DNA of 64,000 nucleotides from positions 1 through 64,000 of the forward strand of contig NZ_JAEUAN010000011.1 of the NCBI RefSeq assembly GCF_019511445.1, given 5' to 3'. A program made the translations under genes and the position numbers. This DNA is from Aliirhizobium wenxiniae. GTDB lineage: Bacteria > Pseudomonadota > Alphaproteobacteria > Rhizobiales > Rhizobiaceae. The notes beneath the pieces are model-generated. The model did not search any database and was not told the origin of the DNA. It saw only the letters and a program-made list of their open reading frames with translations. Of this stretch, positions 8,342 through 17,977 are shown in pieces (position 1 is the first letter of the stretch; each line of letters begins with the position of its first letter).

Positions 8342-8665
8342 CGATATGCATGATCACTGGAAGCATACATTACGTTGGCCTCTCGGTCTCATGGCGGCAC
8401 CAGACACTTCAAGAAGGCACCGAAAATCTCGGGCGAGTCAATGTGAAAGACGAACGAGAGCTTGGTGACGTATTTCGTTGATGTATTAAATGTCGGCCCA
8501 ATCGCTCATTCATCGAGGAAGCTGCTGTATCGCTCCGCACCTGGCGGGTCGGGTATTGTTGCGACCAGAGGCTGCAGGTGGAAAATCGAGGTGGATGAAG
8601 ATACGGCAGGCCTCGGCGGAAAATACATAAAAGTTTACACTTAGTTAGATGCTGATGACGAATAT
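8342..8665. other. Divergent intergenic stretch
   Basis: These 324 bases separate the leftward sigma factor gene from the rightward five-PAS protein. No gene, repeat or clear hairpin was seen; promoters for both directions presumably lie here. Confidence 0.4.
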
Positions 8666-11600
8666 ATGACGATCGTCAAATCCCAAGCGCAGGCTTCCGT
8701 GACCTCCCTATCATCCAGTGAAGCGATCGCTTCAAATGCCGAGTTGCGTGCACTCAACCAGTTGTTCGGTACGGTTCGCTATGGGCGGGATGGCAAGATC
8801 GTGTCCGCCAATCACCACTTCGTCCGATTGGTTGGTTACGCGCTCGATGAGTTGATTGGCCTGGATACCTCCATGTTCATTTCGAGCACCTATGGGCGCA
8901 ATCAGAGGTCGGAACTCTGGGACGCGCTGGGAAATGGAGACATAAGAGAGCAGACTAGCCTCTGGATTGCGAAGTCGGGAAGAGAGCTCTGGCTTGCCTC
9001 GCGTTATGTTCCGCTCAAAGACGAGGATGGCGAGGTCACTGAAATCGTTCAGGTTGTCCAGGACGTTACCCAGGAGCAGGATCGTCTGTCTGATGAGCGC
9101 GGGCAGATCGCTGCCATCAACCAGAGTCAGGCTGTCATTCATTTTTCGCTCGATGGCGTCGTGTTGGATGCAAACGCGCTCTTCTGCGATGCCATGGGAT
9201 ACGAGCTTGCCGAGATAGTCGGTCGCCGCCATGCCACTTTCGTCGACGCTGAAACGCGTGATAGCCAGGACTATCGCGACTTCTGGAAGTCGCTTGCGAA
9301 AGGTGAGCATAAGGCCGGCGAATATCGGCGCCGACACAAGAACGGCAGGGACGTGTGGCTGCAGGCCGTCTATAGCCCCACTTTCGATCTGGCAGGCCGC
9401 CCGATCAAAGTCGTCAAATACGCTTCCGATGTTACGGCGGAGAAGTTACGTCGCGCCGATTACGAGTGGCAGGTTAACGCGATCAACAAGTCGAACAGCG
9501 TTATCACCTTCGACATGTATGGCACCATCCTCGATGCCAATGATAAATTCCTGGATGCGACCGGCTATAAGCTGGAGGAGATTGTCGGACGTCACCACCA
9601 GATCTTTGTCGATGGGTCACATGCTCATGGTGCCGAATACAGCACGTTCTGGGAAGATCTTCGCCGCGGGAAACATCGCTCCGGTCTCTTCAAGCGCTTC
9701 GGCAAGGATGGTCGCGAAATCTGGCTGCAGTCCAGCTATAACCCGATCTTCGACGCCGCCGGAAACCCGGTAAAGGTCGTCAAGTTCGCCTCTGTCGTTA
9801 CCGATGAGCGGCGCCTCCAATCTGAATACCAGGGGCAGATTGCGGCCATTCACCACGGGCAATGCGTGATTTCGTTCGAACTCGACGGCACCATCATCGA
9901 CGCCAACGAGAATTTCCTGAACGCGACCGGCTACCGCTTCGGTGAAGTCCGTGGCCAACACCATCGCATGTTTGTCGATGCCGACTTCAGCGAAAGTGAT
10001 GAGTACAAGTTGTTTTGGGCCGACCTTGCCGCAGGCAGGCATCGTGCCGGAGAATACAGGCGCGTCGGCAAGGACGGTCGGCAGGTCTGGCTGCAGGCGA
10101 CCTATAATCCAATCCTCGATATGAATGGCCGCCCCTTCAAGATCATCAAATATGCGGCAGACGTAACTGCACAAAAGCTCCGACAGGCTGATTATGGCAG
10201 CCAGATCGAAGCGATCAACAAATCTCAAGGCGTCGTCGTCTTCGCACTTGATGGGACGATCCTCGACGCCAATACCAACTTCCTCGACATGGTCGATTAT
10301 GCGATCGACGAGGTGAGGGGACAGCACCACCGCCTTCTCGTAGAGCGGGATCTTGCATCTAGCGAGGATTATCAGGCTTTCTGGGAGACCTTGCGGACCG
10401 GCGAATATCACTCAGGTTTGTACAAGCGGATCGGCAAGGATGGTCGAGAAGTCTGGATACAGGCGTCTTACAATCCTATCCTGGATCTGAACGGTCAGCC
10501 GGCAAAAGTCATCAAATACGCAACCGATGTAAGCTCAAACGTTGCTCTCGCGGAAGCTTTCGATGACGCAAAGCGGCAGGCTCAGCACGATTCCGCAACG
10601 TCTCTGCCCAATCGGGTCAAGCTTTCCGCTTTTATGGAAAGCGGATTAGGTGGCGCAGAGGCAAGCATGGCCATCTTTTATATCGATCTTGATCGCTTCA
10701 AGCCTATCAACGACACGTTTGGCCATCATGTTGGCGATCGCGTGCTCGGCGAAGTCGCCGATCGGATGCGGCGCGCCTTGCGAGAGGACCAGATGGTTGC
10801 ACGCGTGGGCGGTGACGAATTCGTCATCGCAGCCCCAGGCATGCCGATCGATGCGATTGAGCGCTTTTGTCAGCATCTCTACGAGATCATAGCGGTGCCG
10901 ATCCGTCACGATGGCGGCGACATACACGTCGGAATGTCGGTCGGCATCGCGATCGCTCCGACCGACGGAACGACACCTGACGAGTTGTTGCGAGCTGCTG
11001 ATGCAGCTCTTTACAGGTCCAAACAGAACGGCCGCGGCCAGTTCAGCTTCTACGCGACGGAGATGAACGAGAAGATTATCGCGCAGCGAAAACTTGCCGA
11101 GGATATGCGCCACAGTCTTTCGGCAGGACATTTCTATCTCGAATATCAGCCTCGTTTCGATACCCACGCGAACAAGATCCGAAGTGTCGAAGCGCTCGTG
11201 CGCTGGGCTCATCCCGAGCGCGGTCGCATCAGCCCAGCCGACTTCATCCCACTTGCCGAGCAAAACGGACTGATCGTTCCTCTCGGCGACTGGATCCTGA
11301 AATCGGCATGCGAAACCGCAGCCTCATGGGAGGGTATCGGGGTATCCGTTAATGTCTCACCCGTGCAGTTCCGCGACGGCAACCTTGTGAAGACTGTCAG
11401 GGAGGCCCTAGAATTCTCTGCCCTTGATCCGGTCTTGCTGGAACTTGAAATCACCGAAGGTGTCCTGCTTGAAGATGCGGATCGAGCAATAAAGGTTCTC
11501 GATGAGCTGAAAAACCTCGGCGTCAAACTCGCAATGGACGATTTCGGAACCGGATATTCATCGTTGAGCTATCTGCGAAACTTCCCCTTCGATGTCATCA

Positions 11601-11872
11601 AGATCGACCGCAGCTTTATCAGCGATCTCGATACCCGTGAAAGCGCTCGGCCAATCGTCCAGGCAATCCTGGGCCTCGGTAAAGCGCTCGGTCTTTCCGT
11701 GACGGCTGAAGGCGTCGAGACGAAGGAACAACTGGCGCTTCTCGCCGCAGATCAATGCAATGAGGTTCAGGGCTTCCTGATGGCAAAACCGCTAAGAGCT
11801 CAGCAGATTGACGAGTTGCTGGCGGAAATGCCGACCTTGAAGCGTGCACGGACAGAGGGCGTGGCGGCGTAA
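8666..11872 (+). CDS. Five-PAS GGDEF-EAL c-di-GMP enzyme
   Basis: This 1068-residue cytoplasmic protein has five PAS domains in tandem (period about 122 residues, from ~30 to ~630), each closing with a VWLQAxYNPIxD-type strand and a KxxKYAxDVT linker. A GGDEF domain follows with an intact motif at residues 715-719, then an EAL domain with EAL at 842-844 and DDFGTGYSSL near residue 956. Both catalytic signatures are intact, so it could make and break c-di-GMP, with one activity probably dominant. The PAS repeats 2-5 are very alike and probably arose by internal duplication. They resemble aerotaxis/flavin-type PAS domains, but cofactor binding is only a guess. Confidence 0.92.
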   Translation: MTIVKSQAQASVTSLSSSEAIASNAELRALNQLFGTVRYGRDGKIVSANHHFVRLVGYALDELIGLDTSMFISSTYGRNQRSELWDALGNGDIREQTSLWIAKSGRELWLASRYVPLKDEDGEVTEIVQVVQDVTQEQDRLSDERGQIAAINQSQAVIHFSLDGVVLDANALFCDAMGYELAEIVGRRHATFVDAETRDSQDYRDFWKSLAKGEHKAGEYRRRHKNGRDVWLQAVYSPTFDLAGRPIKVVKYASDVTAEKLRRADYEWQVNAINKSNSVITFDMYGTILDANDKFLDATGYKLEEIVGRHHQIFVDGSHAHGAEYSTFWEDLRRGKHRSGLFKRFGKDGREIWLQSSYNPIFDAAGNPVKVVKFASVVTDERRLQSEYQGQIAAIHHGQCVISFELDGTIIDANENFLNATGYRFGEVRGQHHRMFVDADFSESDEYKLFWADLAAGRHRAGEYRRVGKDGRQVWLQATYNPILDMNGRPFKIIKYAADVTAQKLRQADYGSQIEAINKSQGVVVFALDGTILDANTNFLDMVDYAIDEVRGQHHRLLVERDLASSEDYQAFWETLRTGEYHSGLYKRIGKDGREVWIQASYNPILDLNGQPAKVIKYATDVSSNVALAEAFDDAKRQAQHDSATSLPNRVKLSAFMESGLGGAEASMAIFYIDLDRFKPINDTFGHHVGDRVLGEVADRMRRALREDQMVARVGGDEFVIAAPGMPIDAIERFCQHLYEIIAVPIRHDGGDIHVGMSVGIAIAPTDGTTPDELLRAADAALYRSKQNGRGQFSFYATEMNEKIIAQRKLAEDMRHSLSAGHFYLEYQPRFDTHANKIRSVEALVRWAHPERGRISPADFIPLAEQNGLIVPLGDWILKSACETAASWEGIGVSVNVSPVQFRDGNLVKTVREALEFSALDPVLLELEITEGVLLEDADRAIKVLDELKNLGVKLAMDDFGTGYSSLSYLRNFPFDVIKIDRSFISDLDTRESARPIVQAILGLGKALGLSVTAEGVETKEQLALLAADQCNEVQGFLMAKPLRAQQIDELLAEMPTLKRARTEGVAA

Positions 11873-11925
11873 TTTCCGGGCAGGATGACTGCGGCGCATA
11901 GGCGTGGTAGCTCTCCACGCACGAG

Positions 11926-12915
11926 ATGCGAGGAAAATCAGGATTGCCGACCCAGTTTGATATGTTCTCTGACGAACCGCCTGCGGGAGAGGGGACCGTA
12001 CCTCTGCAAGTCGGTGAGCGGATGCTCAACCGGCAGATGAGCGAGTCGGAGATGGTCGCTCATCTTGCTGCAACAGGGCGCTATCGGATCCTGCAGAAGC
12101 TGGAACCACGTGCGAGGGCCGATTTCATCCGGCCTGAATTTCAGTTGAAGGGTATCATTCTCGACACGGAAACGACCGGTCTCAATCACCGGAAGGACGA
12201 AATCATCGAGATTGGACTGATCGCCTTCACATTCGACGAGCGCGGAGCGATTGGCGATGTGACGGGCATTTATGGTGGCCTTCAGCAGCCGAGCATACGG
12301 ATTCCGGCTGACATTACGAAGTTGACCGGCATCACGGATGAGATGCTAGCCGGTCAAATGATCGACATGCAGGCTGTTCAAGATCTGGTCGCTCGGGCGG
12401 ACCTCATCATCGCGCATAATGCCGGCTTCGACCGCCCCTTCTGCGAGGTATTTTCGTCAGCATTTTCGGACAAAGCCTGGGCATGTTCGAATTCGGAGAT
12501 TGATTGGTCGGCGCGCGGTTTTGAAGGCACCAAGCTGGGTTATCTTATCGGACAGGCCGGCTATTTCCACGATGGCCACAGGGCAGTCGATGATTGTTTC
12601 GCTTTGCTCGAGGTCCTCGATCGGAAGACGGAGGCCGACATCGCCACGCCATTTGCAGAGCTATATCTCAACAGCCAGAGATCTCGCGTTCGCATCTTCG
12701 CTGAAAACAGTCCGTTTGATCTGAAGGATCATCTCAAGGCGCGCGGATATCGGTGGTCGGATGGTAGCGAGGGCCGACCAAAGTCTTGGTGGATCGAAGT
12801 TGATGAACACGATTTGGCCAGTGAACTTCACTATCTACGGACCGACATCTACCGCTACCCGGAAGCCGACCCACCGACCAAGTTTCTGACGGCCTTCGAC
12901 AGGTTCCGGGCCTGA
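11926..12915 (+). CDS. DEDDh 3'-5' exonuclease (DnaQ epsilon-like)
   Basis: This 329-residue protein has the three exonuclease motifs of the DnaQ family: ExoI LDTETTG (Asp80, Glu82), ExoII HNAGFDRPF near residue 165 and ExoIIIe HRAVDDC near residue 219. The C-terminal ~100 residues (DLKDHLKARGYRWSDG, then RPKSWWIEVDE) form an extra domain seen in stand-alone DnaQ-like exonucleases rather than in the replicative epsilon subunit. It may trim DNA during repair. ATG 11926 was used; ATG 11962 is an alternative. It lies 53 bases behind the c-di-GMP gene and just before the sRNA candidate. Confidence 0.85.
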   Translation: MRGKSGLPTQFDMFSDEPPAGEGTVPLQVGERMLNRQMSESEMVAHLAATGRYRILQKLEPRARADFIRPEFQLKGIILDTETTGLNHRKDEIIEIGLIAFTFDERGAIGDVTGIYGGLQQPSIRIPADITKLTGITDEMLAGQMIDMQAVQDLVARADLIIAHNAGFDRPFCEVFSSAFSDKAWACSNSEIDWSARGFEGTKLGYLIGQAGYFHDGHRAVDDCFALLEVLDRKTEADIATPFAELYLNSQRSRVRIFAENSPFDLKDHLKARGYRWSDGSEGRPKSWWIEVDEHDLASELHYLRTDIYRYPEADPPTKFLTAFDRFRA

Positions 12916-13018
12916 TGGCACGAAATTAAGCATTCACTACGATCGAGTTGCGCATATCGCATAGCTGGGCTGCAGCAGGATATCTAACGGGAACCCACGG
13001 ATCCTGTATAAACGACAC

Positions 13019-13175
13019 CAACGAAGCGATGTACCTCCTCCCACAGAGCTTCGGGTTTCAGGCGGCCCATTCCTCCTCCCAAGGGTAGCCTGGCAAGAAC
13101 ACCGGCACTCCTCCTCCCAGCCGTTGTTCTATTGTTTCGAAAAGCCTGCCGCATCTCCTCCCGCGGCGGGCTTTT
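13019..13175 (+). ncRNA. Candidate trans-acting sRNA with four CU-rich anti-Shine-Dalgarno loops
   Basis: Four successive hairpins each expose a CTCCTCCC in the loop: 13034-13042, 13072-13080, 13110-13118 (each CCTCCTCCC) and 13154-13161. The stems are CGAAGC/GCTTCG, CAGGC/GCCTG, AGAACA/TGTTCT and a 9-bp GCCTGCCGC/GCGGCGGGC followed by TTTTT, a good intrinsic terminator. A TATAAA at 13007-13012 could be the -10, placing the start near 13019; the -35 is weak. This pattern matches the CCUCCUCCC-loop sRNAs of alphaproteobacteria (NfeR1/alpha-r14 and 'cuckoo' RNAs), which pair with ribosome binding sites. No protein frame is credible in 12916-13460; the rest of that interval shows nothing. Confidence 0.75.
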
Positions 13176-13517
13176 TCGTTTGTGGGCGGGCGGCAATCTG
13201 ATTTCCTGCTACCGATCACGTAAGCAGTACCAACGTGACGGCCGTTCATGGAATTACACACGAGCGGATACAGTCTTTGCTTCGCATCGTGGTAGCGTAC
13301 GATGCGATGAGCTCACGGTTTTTTCCGGCGTCCTGCTGCATGAGAGCGACTTGCGTCGGCGACGAGCCCGCATATAAAACTTGATAAAATAAGTTATGTA
13401 TTCTAGTCATGCGCATTCTCTTCGACCAACCAGCAGGATTGCAGTGGCGAGAGTTTTTCCTTGCAACGATCTCAGAATATCGTTGGGTTTGCGCTTTTCG
13501 AAAGGTTGCATAAGCGG

Positions 13518-14039
13518 ATGGCGGCGTCGAGGGACGATGGATATGATCTGACTTCGGTCTATCTCGATCAGTGGTGCTATTTCCGCTCCATCCTTACCAG
13601 GCGTGTTGGCTCACGCGAACTCGCCGAGGATGCGCTGCAGGAAACCTGGATGCGCCTCTCGACAGTGGAGGTGAGGGAGCCTATCCGGGATCGTCAGGCT
13701 CTTATTTTGAGGATCGCCGCAAACATAGCAACGGACCTCATTCGCCGGGAACGGCGCCACAGTTCACGTTGCATAAGCGACGAAGCAGTCTTGCTCGCGG
13801 TCGAAGACGAACAGCCTTCCCCTGAGCGAACCACAATCGACAGAGATCAGTTGCGAAGGCTTGTGCTTGCACTGTCAGAGCTCCCCTTGAAGGCCCTGCA
13901 TGCCCTTCTCATGAGCCGATGCGATGGCCTGACCCATCGCGAAATCGCTCGAAAGCTTGCGGTATCGGAAAGCATGGTTGCGAAATATCTGGCTCAGGCG
14001 ATGAGACATTGCCGCGACTATCTTCGCGCGTGCGAATAG
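13518..14039 (+). CDS. FecI-type ECF sigma factor
   Basis: From ATG 13518 the product is ~173 residues; a TTG at 13461 would add 19. The sigma-2 region (SRELAEDALQETWMRLS, then ILRIAANIATDLIRRERR) and sigma-4 region (LTHREIARKLAVSESMVAKY) are clear. It is followed by a fecR-like gene and a TonB-dependent receptor with an N-terminal signalling domain, the standard cell-surface signalling trio for siderophore or haem uptake. It should transcribe the receptor gene when FecR is activated by the ligand-loaded receptor. No Fur/RirA-type box could be assigned upstream. Confidence 0.85.
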   Translation: MAASRDDGYDLTSVYLDQWCYFRSILTRRVGSRELAEDALQETWMRLSTVEVREPIRDRQALILRIAANIATDLIRRERRHSSRCISDEAVLLAVEDEQPSPERTTIDRDQLRRLVLALSELPLKALHALLMSRCDGLTHREIARKLAVSESMVAKYLAQAMRHCRDYLRACE

Positions 14040-14154
14040 TTCTCTTTCGAGCTGCAAGTTTGGTTGCGTAATTTCGTCTTGTAAGAGGCATGCCGTAAGC
14101 TGCTCACCGTGCCTGATATGCTGAAATGAAGATATTTGCGGTATTTTGAATGTG

Positions 14155-15102
14155 ATGGACGGGAATCCCAAAAATACTAACGCCAGTATCACGCTCAGTG
14201 ATGAAGCGATCGATTGGCTTGTCCGCTTACGGTCTGGACATGCAACCGAGGCAGACCAGCAGGCATGGCTGGAATGGCGATGTCGCAGTGATGAGCATGA
14301 AAATGCCGCGCTTGAAGCTGAGACCATATGGCATGGTGTCGGCTTTGCCGGCAATGACTATAGAAAACGCGACCGTACAAGGCGTATCACCCGAAGGGTG
14401 GTCATCGGTGGCAGTCTTGCGGCGCTGGGTGCCGGAGCTGCATTTCGAGCAGATCTTCTTTCACCCATGCTTTTCTCGGACCACGCGACATCTGTTGGCG
14501 AGAGGCGCAATGTCGTTCTCAATGACGGCTCGTCCGTCCTGATGAACTCGGATACGGCGTTTTCCGTCGACTACAGCCAGACCACACGGCAACTCACGCT
14601 TTATCGAGGGCAGGCGACGTTCCGGGTTTTTCACGATCCGGCTCGGCCGTTCGTCGTAAATGCTGCCAGCGGACGCGCCCAGGCGATCGGCACAACCTTT
14701 GATGTCGATATCCGCCAGGGGCAGGTAATTGTCACAACACTTGAAGGCTTGGTCCAGGTCACGACGGACGCCAATGGCTTGCGCGGCCTCAGAGTTGAAG
14801 GTGGACATCAGGCTCGATACAGCGCTGATGGCCAGCTATTTCCTCTTCAGATGGTTGATCTCGAAGCCGAAACCGCATGGCAGCGGGGCAAGTTGAGATT
14901 TGATCGCCGTCCGCTGAACGATGTCGCCTTTGAATTGCAGCGTTACAAGCGCGAGAAGATCATCATCGCGAACGCCTCGCTCCGATCCCTGGAAGTATCC
15001 GGCGTGTTCGACATAAGTGATCCGGAAGCGGTCCTTAAAACGATCGAGGAAAGCTTGGCCGTTCAGGTCATCCGGCTTCCGTTCGTGACCATCATTCGCT
15101 GA
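14155..15102 (+). CDS. FecR-type sigma regulator
   Basis: ATG 14155 (MDGNPKNTNASITLSDEA) is preferred over the TTG at 14146. The ~315-residue protein has an N-terminal DUF4880-type segment (AIDWLVRLRSGHATEADQQA, then WLEWRCRSDEHENA), one membrane helix around residues 80-100 after an arginine-rich stretch (RRVVIGGSLAALGAGAAF), and a periplasmic FecR domain (RNVVLNDGSSVLMNSDTAFS through QAIGTTFDVD). It relays receptor occupancy to the adjacent FecI-type sigma factor. The gap to the sigma gene is about 115 bases and to the receptor about 180, so each may have its own signals. Confidence 0.87.
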   Translation: MDGNPKNTNASITLSDEAIDWLVRLRSGHATEADQQAWLEWRCRSDEHENAALEAETIWHGVGFAGNDYRKRDRTRRITRRVVIGGSLAALGAGAAFRADLLSPMLFSDHATSVGERRNVVLNDGSSVLMNSDTAFSVDYSQTTRQLTLYRGQATFRVFHDPARPFVVNAASGRAQAIGTTFDVDIRQGQVIVTTLEGLVQVTTDANGLRGLRVEGGHQARYSADGQLFPLQMVDLEAETAWQRGKLRFDRRPLNDVAFELQRYKREKIIIANASLRSLEVSGVFDISDPEAVLKTIEESLAVQVIRLPFVTIIR

Positions 15103-15281
15103 CTGGCGTGATGCCCGAAAGAAAATATCGAGCCCAATCAATAATATGACTGGAATACGAAGGTTTTTTTGATTTCCTGCTGCAAGTTCAGTCGATCCGT
15201 TTCGTCAACGCATTGGGCAGCAAGAGTGCGCATTTGCCGCATTCGCCCTCCGATGATGTCGAAATGTGAATTGGGCGAACT

Positions 15282-17843
15282 ATGCGCAACAGATTGAACT
15301 TGAAGAACTGGACACCCGCGTCTCCACGAAGGATCGCAGCCGTTTATCTCGCCTCAACCGCATTGTTCATTTCCTTCGATTGTAATCTTGCAGCTCACGC
15401 GCAAACTGTCGCTGCGGAAAATCAGATCAATCTCAACCTGCCGGCGCAAGACTTGGGGCGGTCACTGACAAGCTTTGCCGACAAGGCAAATCTGAGGCTC
15501 ATATTCCCTTACAGCCTTGTTGCAGGCAAGGTTGCGCCGAGACTGGCGGGCTCCTATTCGCCGGAGGGTGCACTTTCAGCCCTCTTGGCCGGTAGTGGCC
15601 TTCGCTATGCATTCACGGGCTCCGGTACAGCAACGATTTCCGCGGCAGGTGAGGGCGCTGACGCTGGAGAAGGCGGAGCGACGGACCTTGCACCTATCGT
15701 GCTCAAGCATTCCGGGGATTTTGTAAACGCGCCGTATGAGACTGCAGGCTCAAGCAGCTATATCTCTAATGAGCAGATCGAGCGGTTCCGCGGCTCATCG
15801 GCCGGCGATGTCTTCAAAGGGACACCCGGCGTCATTGCCGCGTCCAACCATAATGGTGCAGCACTCGATGTGAACATCCGCGGCGAGCAAGGCCAGAACC
15901 GCGTTAAGGTCGCGATCGATGGCACACAGCAGACTTCGACGACATGGCGCGGCTATATCGGCGTTGACGAACGCACCTATATCGATCCAGATTTCATCGG
16001 CGGTATCAGCATCAACAAAGGCCCGACCGGCGGAGCGGAAGGCGCCGGGACAACCGGTGGCGTGGTCGCGATCCGCACCTTGAATGCAACCGATATCGTC
16101 GATGAGGACAAGGAGTTCGGCGCCCGCTTGAAGGTTGGGACGAGCGACAACGCAGCAGCTCCTCCGGCTGGCAACACCTACGAGCAAAGAACAGATGCGC
16201 CCGGGTTCTTCGATCTGGAGAATTTTTCTGGCAGCGCGGCTATCGCCACGACGCAGGAGAATTTTGATTTTCTCGCAGCAGTCGCCAAGAGGCGCAGCGG
16301 CAATTATTTTGCCGGAAGCCACGGTGATACGACCTTCGATTTTGATGGCAGAACCTATCCACTATCGTTCACCAAGCCTGGAGAGGAGGTCTTCAACACC
16401 TCCGAGGAAACCACCTCTCTACTGCTAAAAAGCACAATCCGCTGGGCGGAGGATCATAGCCTGGAACTCGGATATATGAGGTTCGACAGCAATTTCGGCG
16501 AGTCCATGGGATCGCTGCTCTTCCAGCAGGATAACGGCTTCAGGCAGGTGAAACTGTCAGACGTGCGTGCAGATACCTACACCGCCCGATATCGCTGGAA
16601 TCCGGACGACGACCTTTTCGACCTTCGCTTCAATCTGTGGGCAAGTAATGTCGCACAGACAACACGCGCCGTGGCCTCGGCGCCGGATTTTTCCCAGTGG
16701 GGCTATATTCCAGCCGACGAGCCGCGTTTCACCGAAACCTGGACATATGGCGGAGATCTCAACAATACCAGCCGGTTCTCCACGGATTTCGGCGATCTGA
16801 CGTTCAATTACGGCGTTTCGTATCTTCTTGAAGATATGGATGGCGAGCAATATTGCAGCCGAACATATACCAACTCCACTTGCGTCTATCTGCAGCCGAG
16901 TGTCGGGACACGATCGATGGCCAGCGCGTTTTCTTCCGCTCAATGGGAGGCGACAGATTGGCTAAAGTTCAACGGTACTTTGAGATATGACGCCTATCGC
17001 CTTGAGGATAAGGCTCCAAGCTCTGACACCGGCGTGCGCGGGAAAGATGGCGGCCGTCTGAATCCGACAATCAGCACCACGATCACGCCGATCGAGGGAC
17101 TGCAATTTTATGCCTTGTATGCTGAAGGTGTGCGCCCTCCGACCATGCGTGAGGCCATGGGCAGCGACGCAAACAGCATTCCTAATCCCAACCTGGATGC
17201 AGAAGTGTCACGCAATTGGGAATTAGGTGTCAATCTCAACAGGGACGGGCTGATTTTTGACGATGATCAAGCCCGGCTTAAGCTAGCCTACTTCCGCAAT
17301 AACTATTCCAGTTATATCTCCCGCGTCGCCTCGAATGCAGGTCCTGGAGAATATGTATTCACCTTCGACAACATCGACAGGTTCATGATTTCCGGCGTGG
17401 AGGTTTCAGGAAAGTACGACGTCGGCCCGATATTCTCGGAGGCATCGCTGACTTATTATACCGACTATGCATTCTGCCCGACGACTTCCAGTTGCGGGAA
17501 TACCGCCGTCACCTACGACTATGCCACCAACCACATCCCGCCGAAGATCCAGACGAGCCTGACGCTTGGTGCACGTCTGTTTGACGACAAACTCACGGTC
17601 GGCATGCGCATCCTGCACAGCGGTGAGCGCATGGCGCCTCTGACGACCTCGGATCGGCAGCGTACAGCCGTCTGGCAGCCATACACGGTGGTTGATGCGT
17701 TCGCGTCCTACAAGGTCAATGATCACATGACTTTTGATCTCAAGGGCGAGAATACCTTCGATCGATATTATGTCGATGCCATGAATGGCTGGATGCCGTC
17801 GCCTGGACGAACCATAAGGGCAAGCCTGACGGCCAAATTCTAG
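15282..17843 (+). CDS. TonB-dependent receptor with N-terminal signalling domain
   Basis: This 853-residue outer-membrane protein has a signal peptide ending near residue 41 (AAHAQ), a secretin/TonB N-terminal (STN) domain at ~45-120 (LPAQDLGRSLTSFADKANLR), a plug (GTPGVIAASNHNGAALDVNI through GPTGGAEGAGTTGG) at ~150-270, and a 22-strand-type barrel ending in the expected terminal Phe. The STN domain contacts FecR, so this is a transducer of the FecI/FecR type. GVRPPT followed by NPNLDAE near residues 615-640 resembles the FRAP/NPNL region of haem receptors, but a ferric siderophore is equally possible. Energy must come from a TonB encoded elsewhere; only a fragment exists in this window. Confidence 0.9.
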   Translation: MRNRLNLKNWTPASPRRIAAVYLASTALFISFDCNLAAHAQTVAAENQINLNLPAQDLGRSLTSFADKANLRLIFPYSLVAGKVAPRLAGSYSPEGALSALLAGSGLRYAFTGSGTATISAAGEGADAGEGGATDLAPIVLKHSGDFVNAPYETAGSSSYISNEQIERFRGSSAGDVFKGTPGVIAASNHNGAALDVNIRGEQGQNRVKVAIDGTQQTSTTWRGYIGVDERTYIDPDFIGGISINKGPTGGAEGAGTTGGVVAIRTLNATDIVDEDKEFGARLKVGTSDNAAAPPAGNTYEQRTDAPGFFDLENFSGSAAIATTQENFDFLAAVAKRRSGNYFAGSHGDTTFDFDGRTYPLSFTKPGEEVFNTSEETTSLLLKSTIRWAEDHSLELGYMRFDSNFGESMGSLLFQQDNGFRQVKLSDVRADTYTARYRWNPDDDLFDLRFNLWASNVAQTTRAVASAPDFSQWGYIPADEPRFTETWTYGGDLNNTSRFSTDFGDLTFNYGVSYLLEDMDGEQYCSRTYTNSTCVYLQPSVGTRSMASAFSSAQWEATDWLKFNGTLRYDAYRLEDKAPSSDTGVRGKDGGRLNPTISTTITPIEGLQFYALYAEGVRPPTMREAMGSDANSIPNPNLDAEVSRNWELGVNLNRDGLIFDDDQARLKLAYFRNNYSSYISRVASNAGPGEYVFTFDNIDRFMISGVEVSGKYDVGPIFSEASLTYYTDYAFCPTTSSCGNTAVTYDYATNHIPPKIQTSLTLGARLFDDKLTVGMRILHSGERMAPLTTSDRQRTAVWQPYTVVDAFASYKVNDHMTFDLKGENTFDRYYVDAMNGWMPSPGRTIRASLTAKF

Positions 17844-17926
17844 CAGGTGCACTTTCGTGCTGGTCTGCTCCGATCGTGCTTCCAGCTTGGGGGCAGACAC
17901 TCCCGTTCTCAATCGCTGTTCGTCCA

Positions 17927-17970
17927 TTTCGAAAAGCCTGCCACACCTCCTCCCGCGGCGGGCTTTCTCG
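17927..17970 (+). ncRNA. Second copy of the CCTCCTCCC-loop terminator hairpin
   Basis: About 44 bases downstream of the receptor gene closely match the 3' end of the sRNA candidate at 13135-13178: TTTCGAAAAGCCTGCC, a loop with CCTCCTCCC at 17946-17954, then GGCGGGC (17957-17963) and a T-rich tail. Only this last hairpin is conserved; upstream (17844-17926) one degenerate CACTCCC is seen. It could be the receptor operon's terminator derived from the sRNA, or the 3' end of a shorter sRNA released by processing. It is convergent with dinB. Confidence 0.5.
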
Positions 17971-17977
17971 TTTTCTC

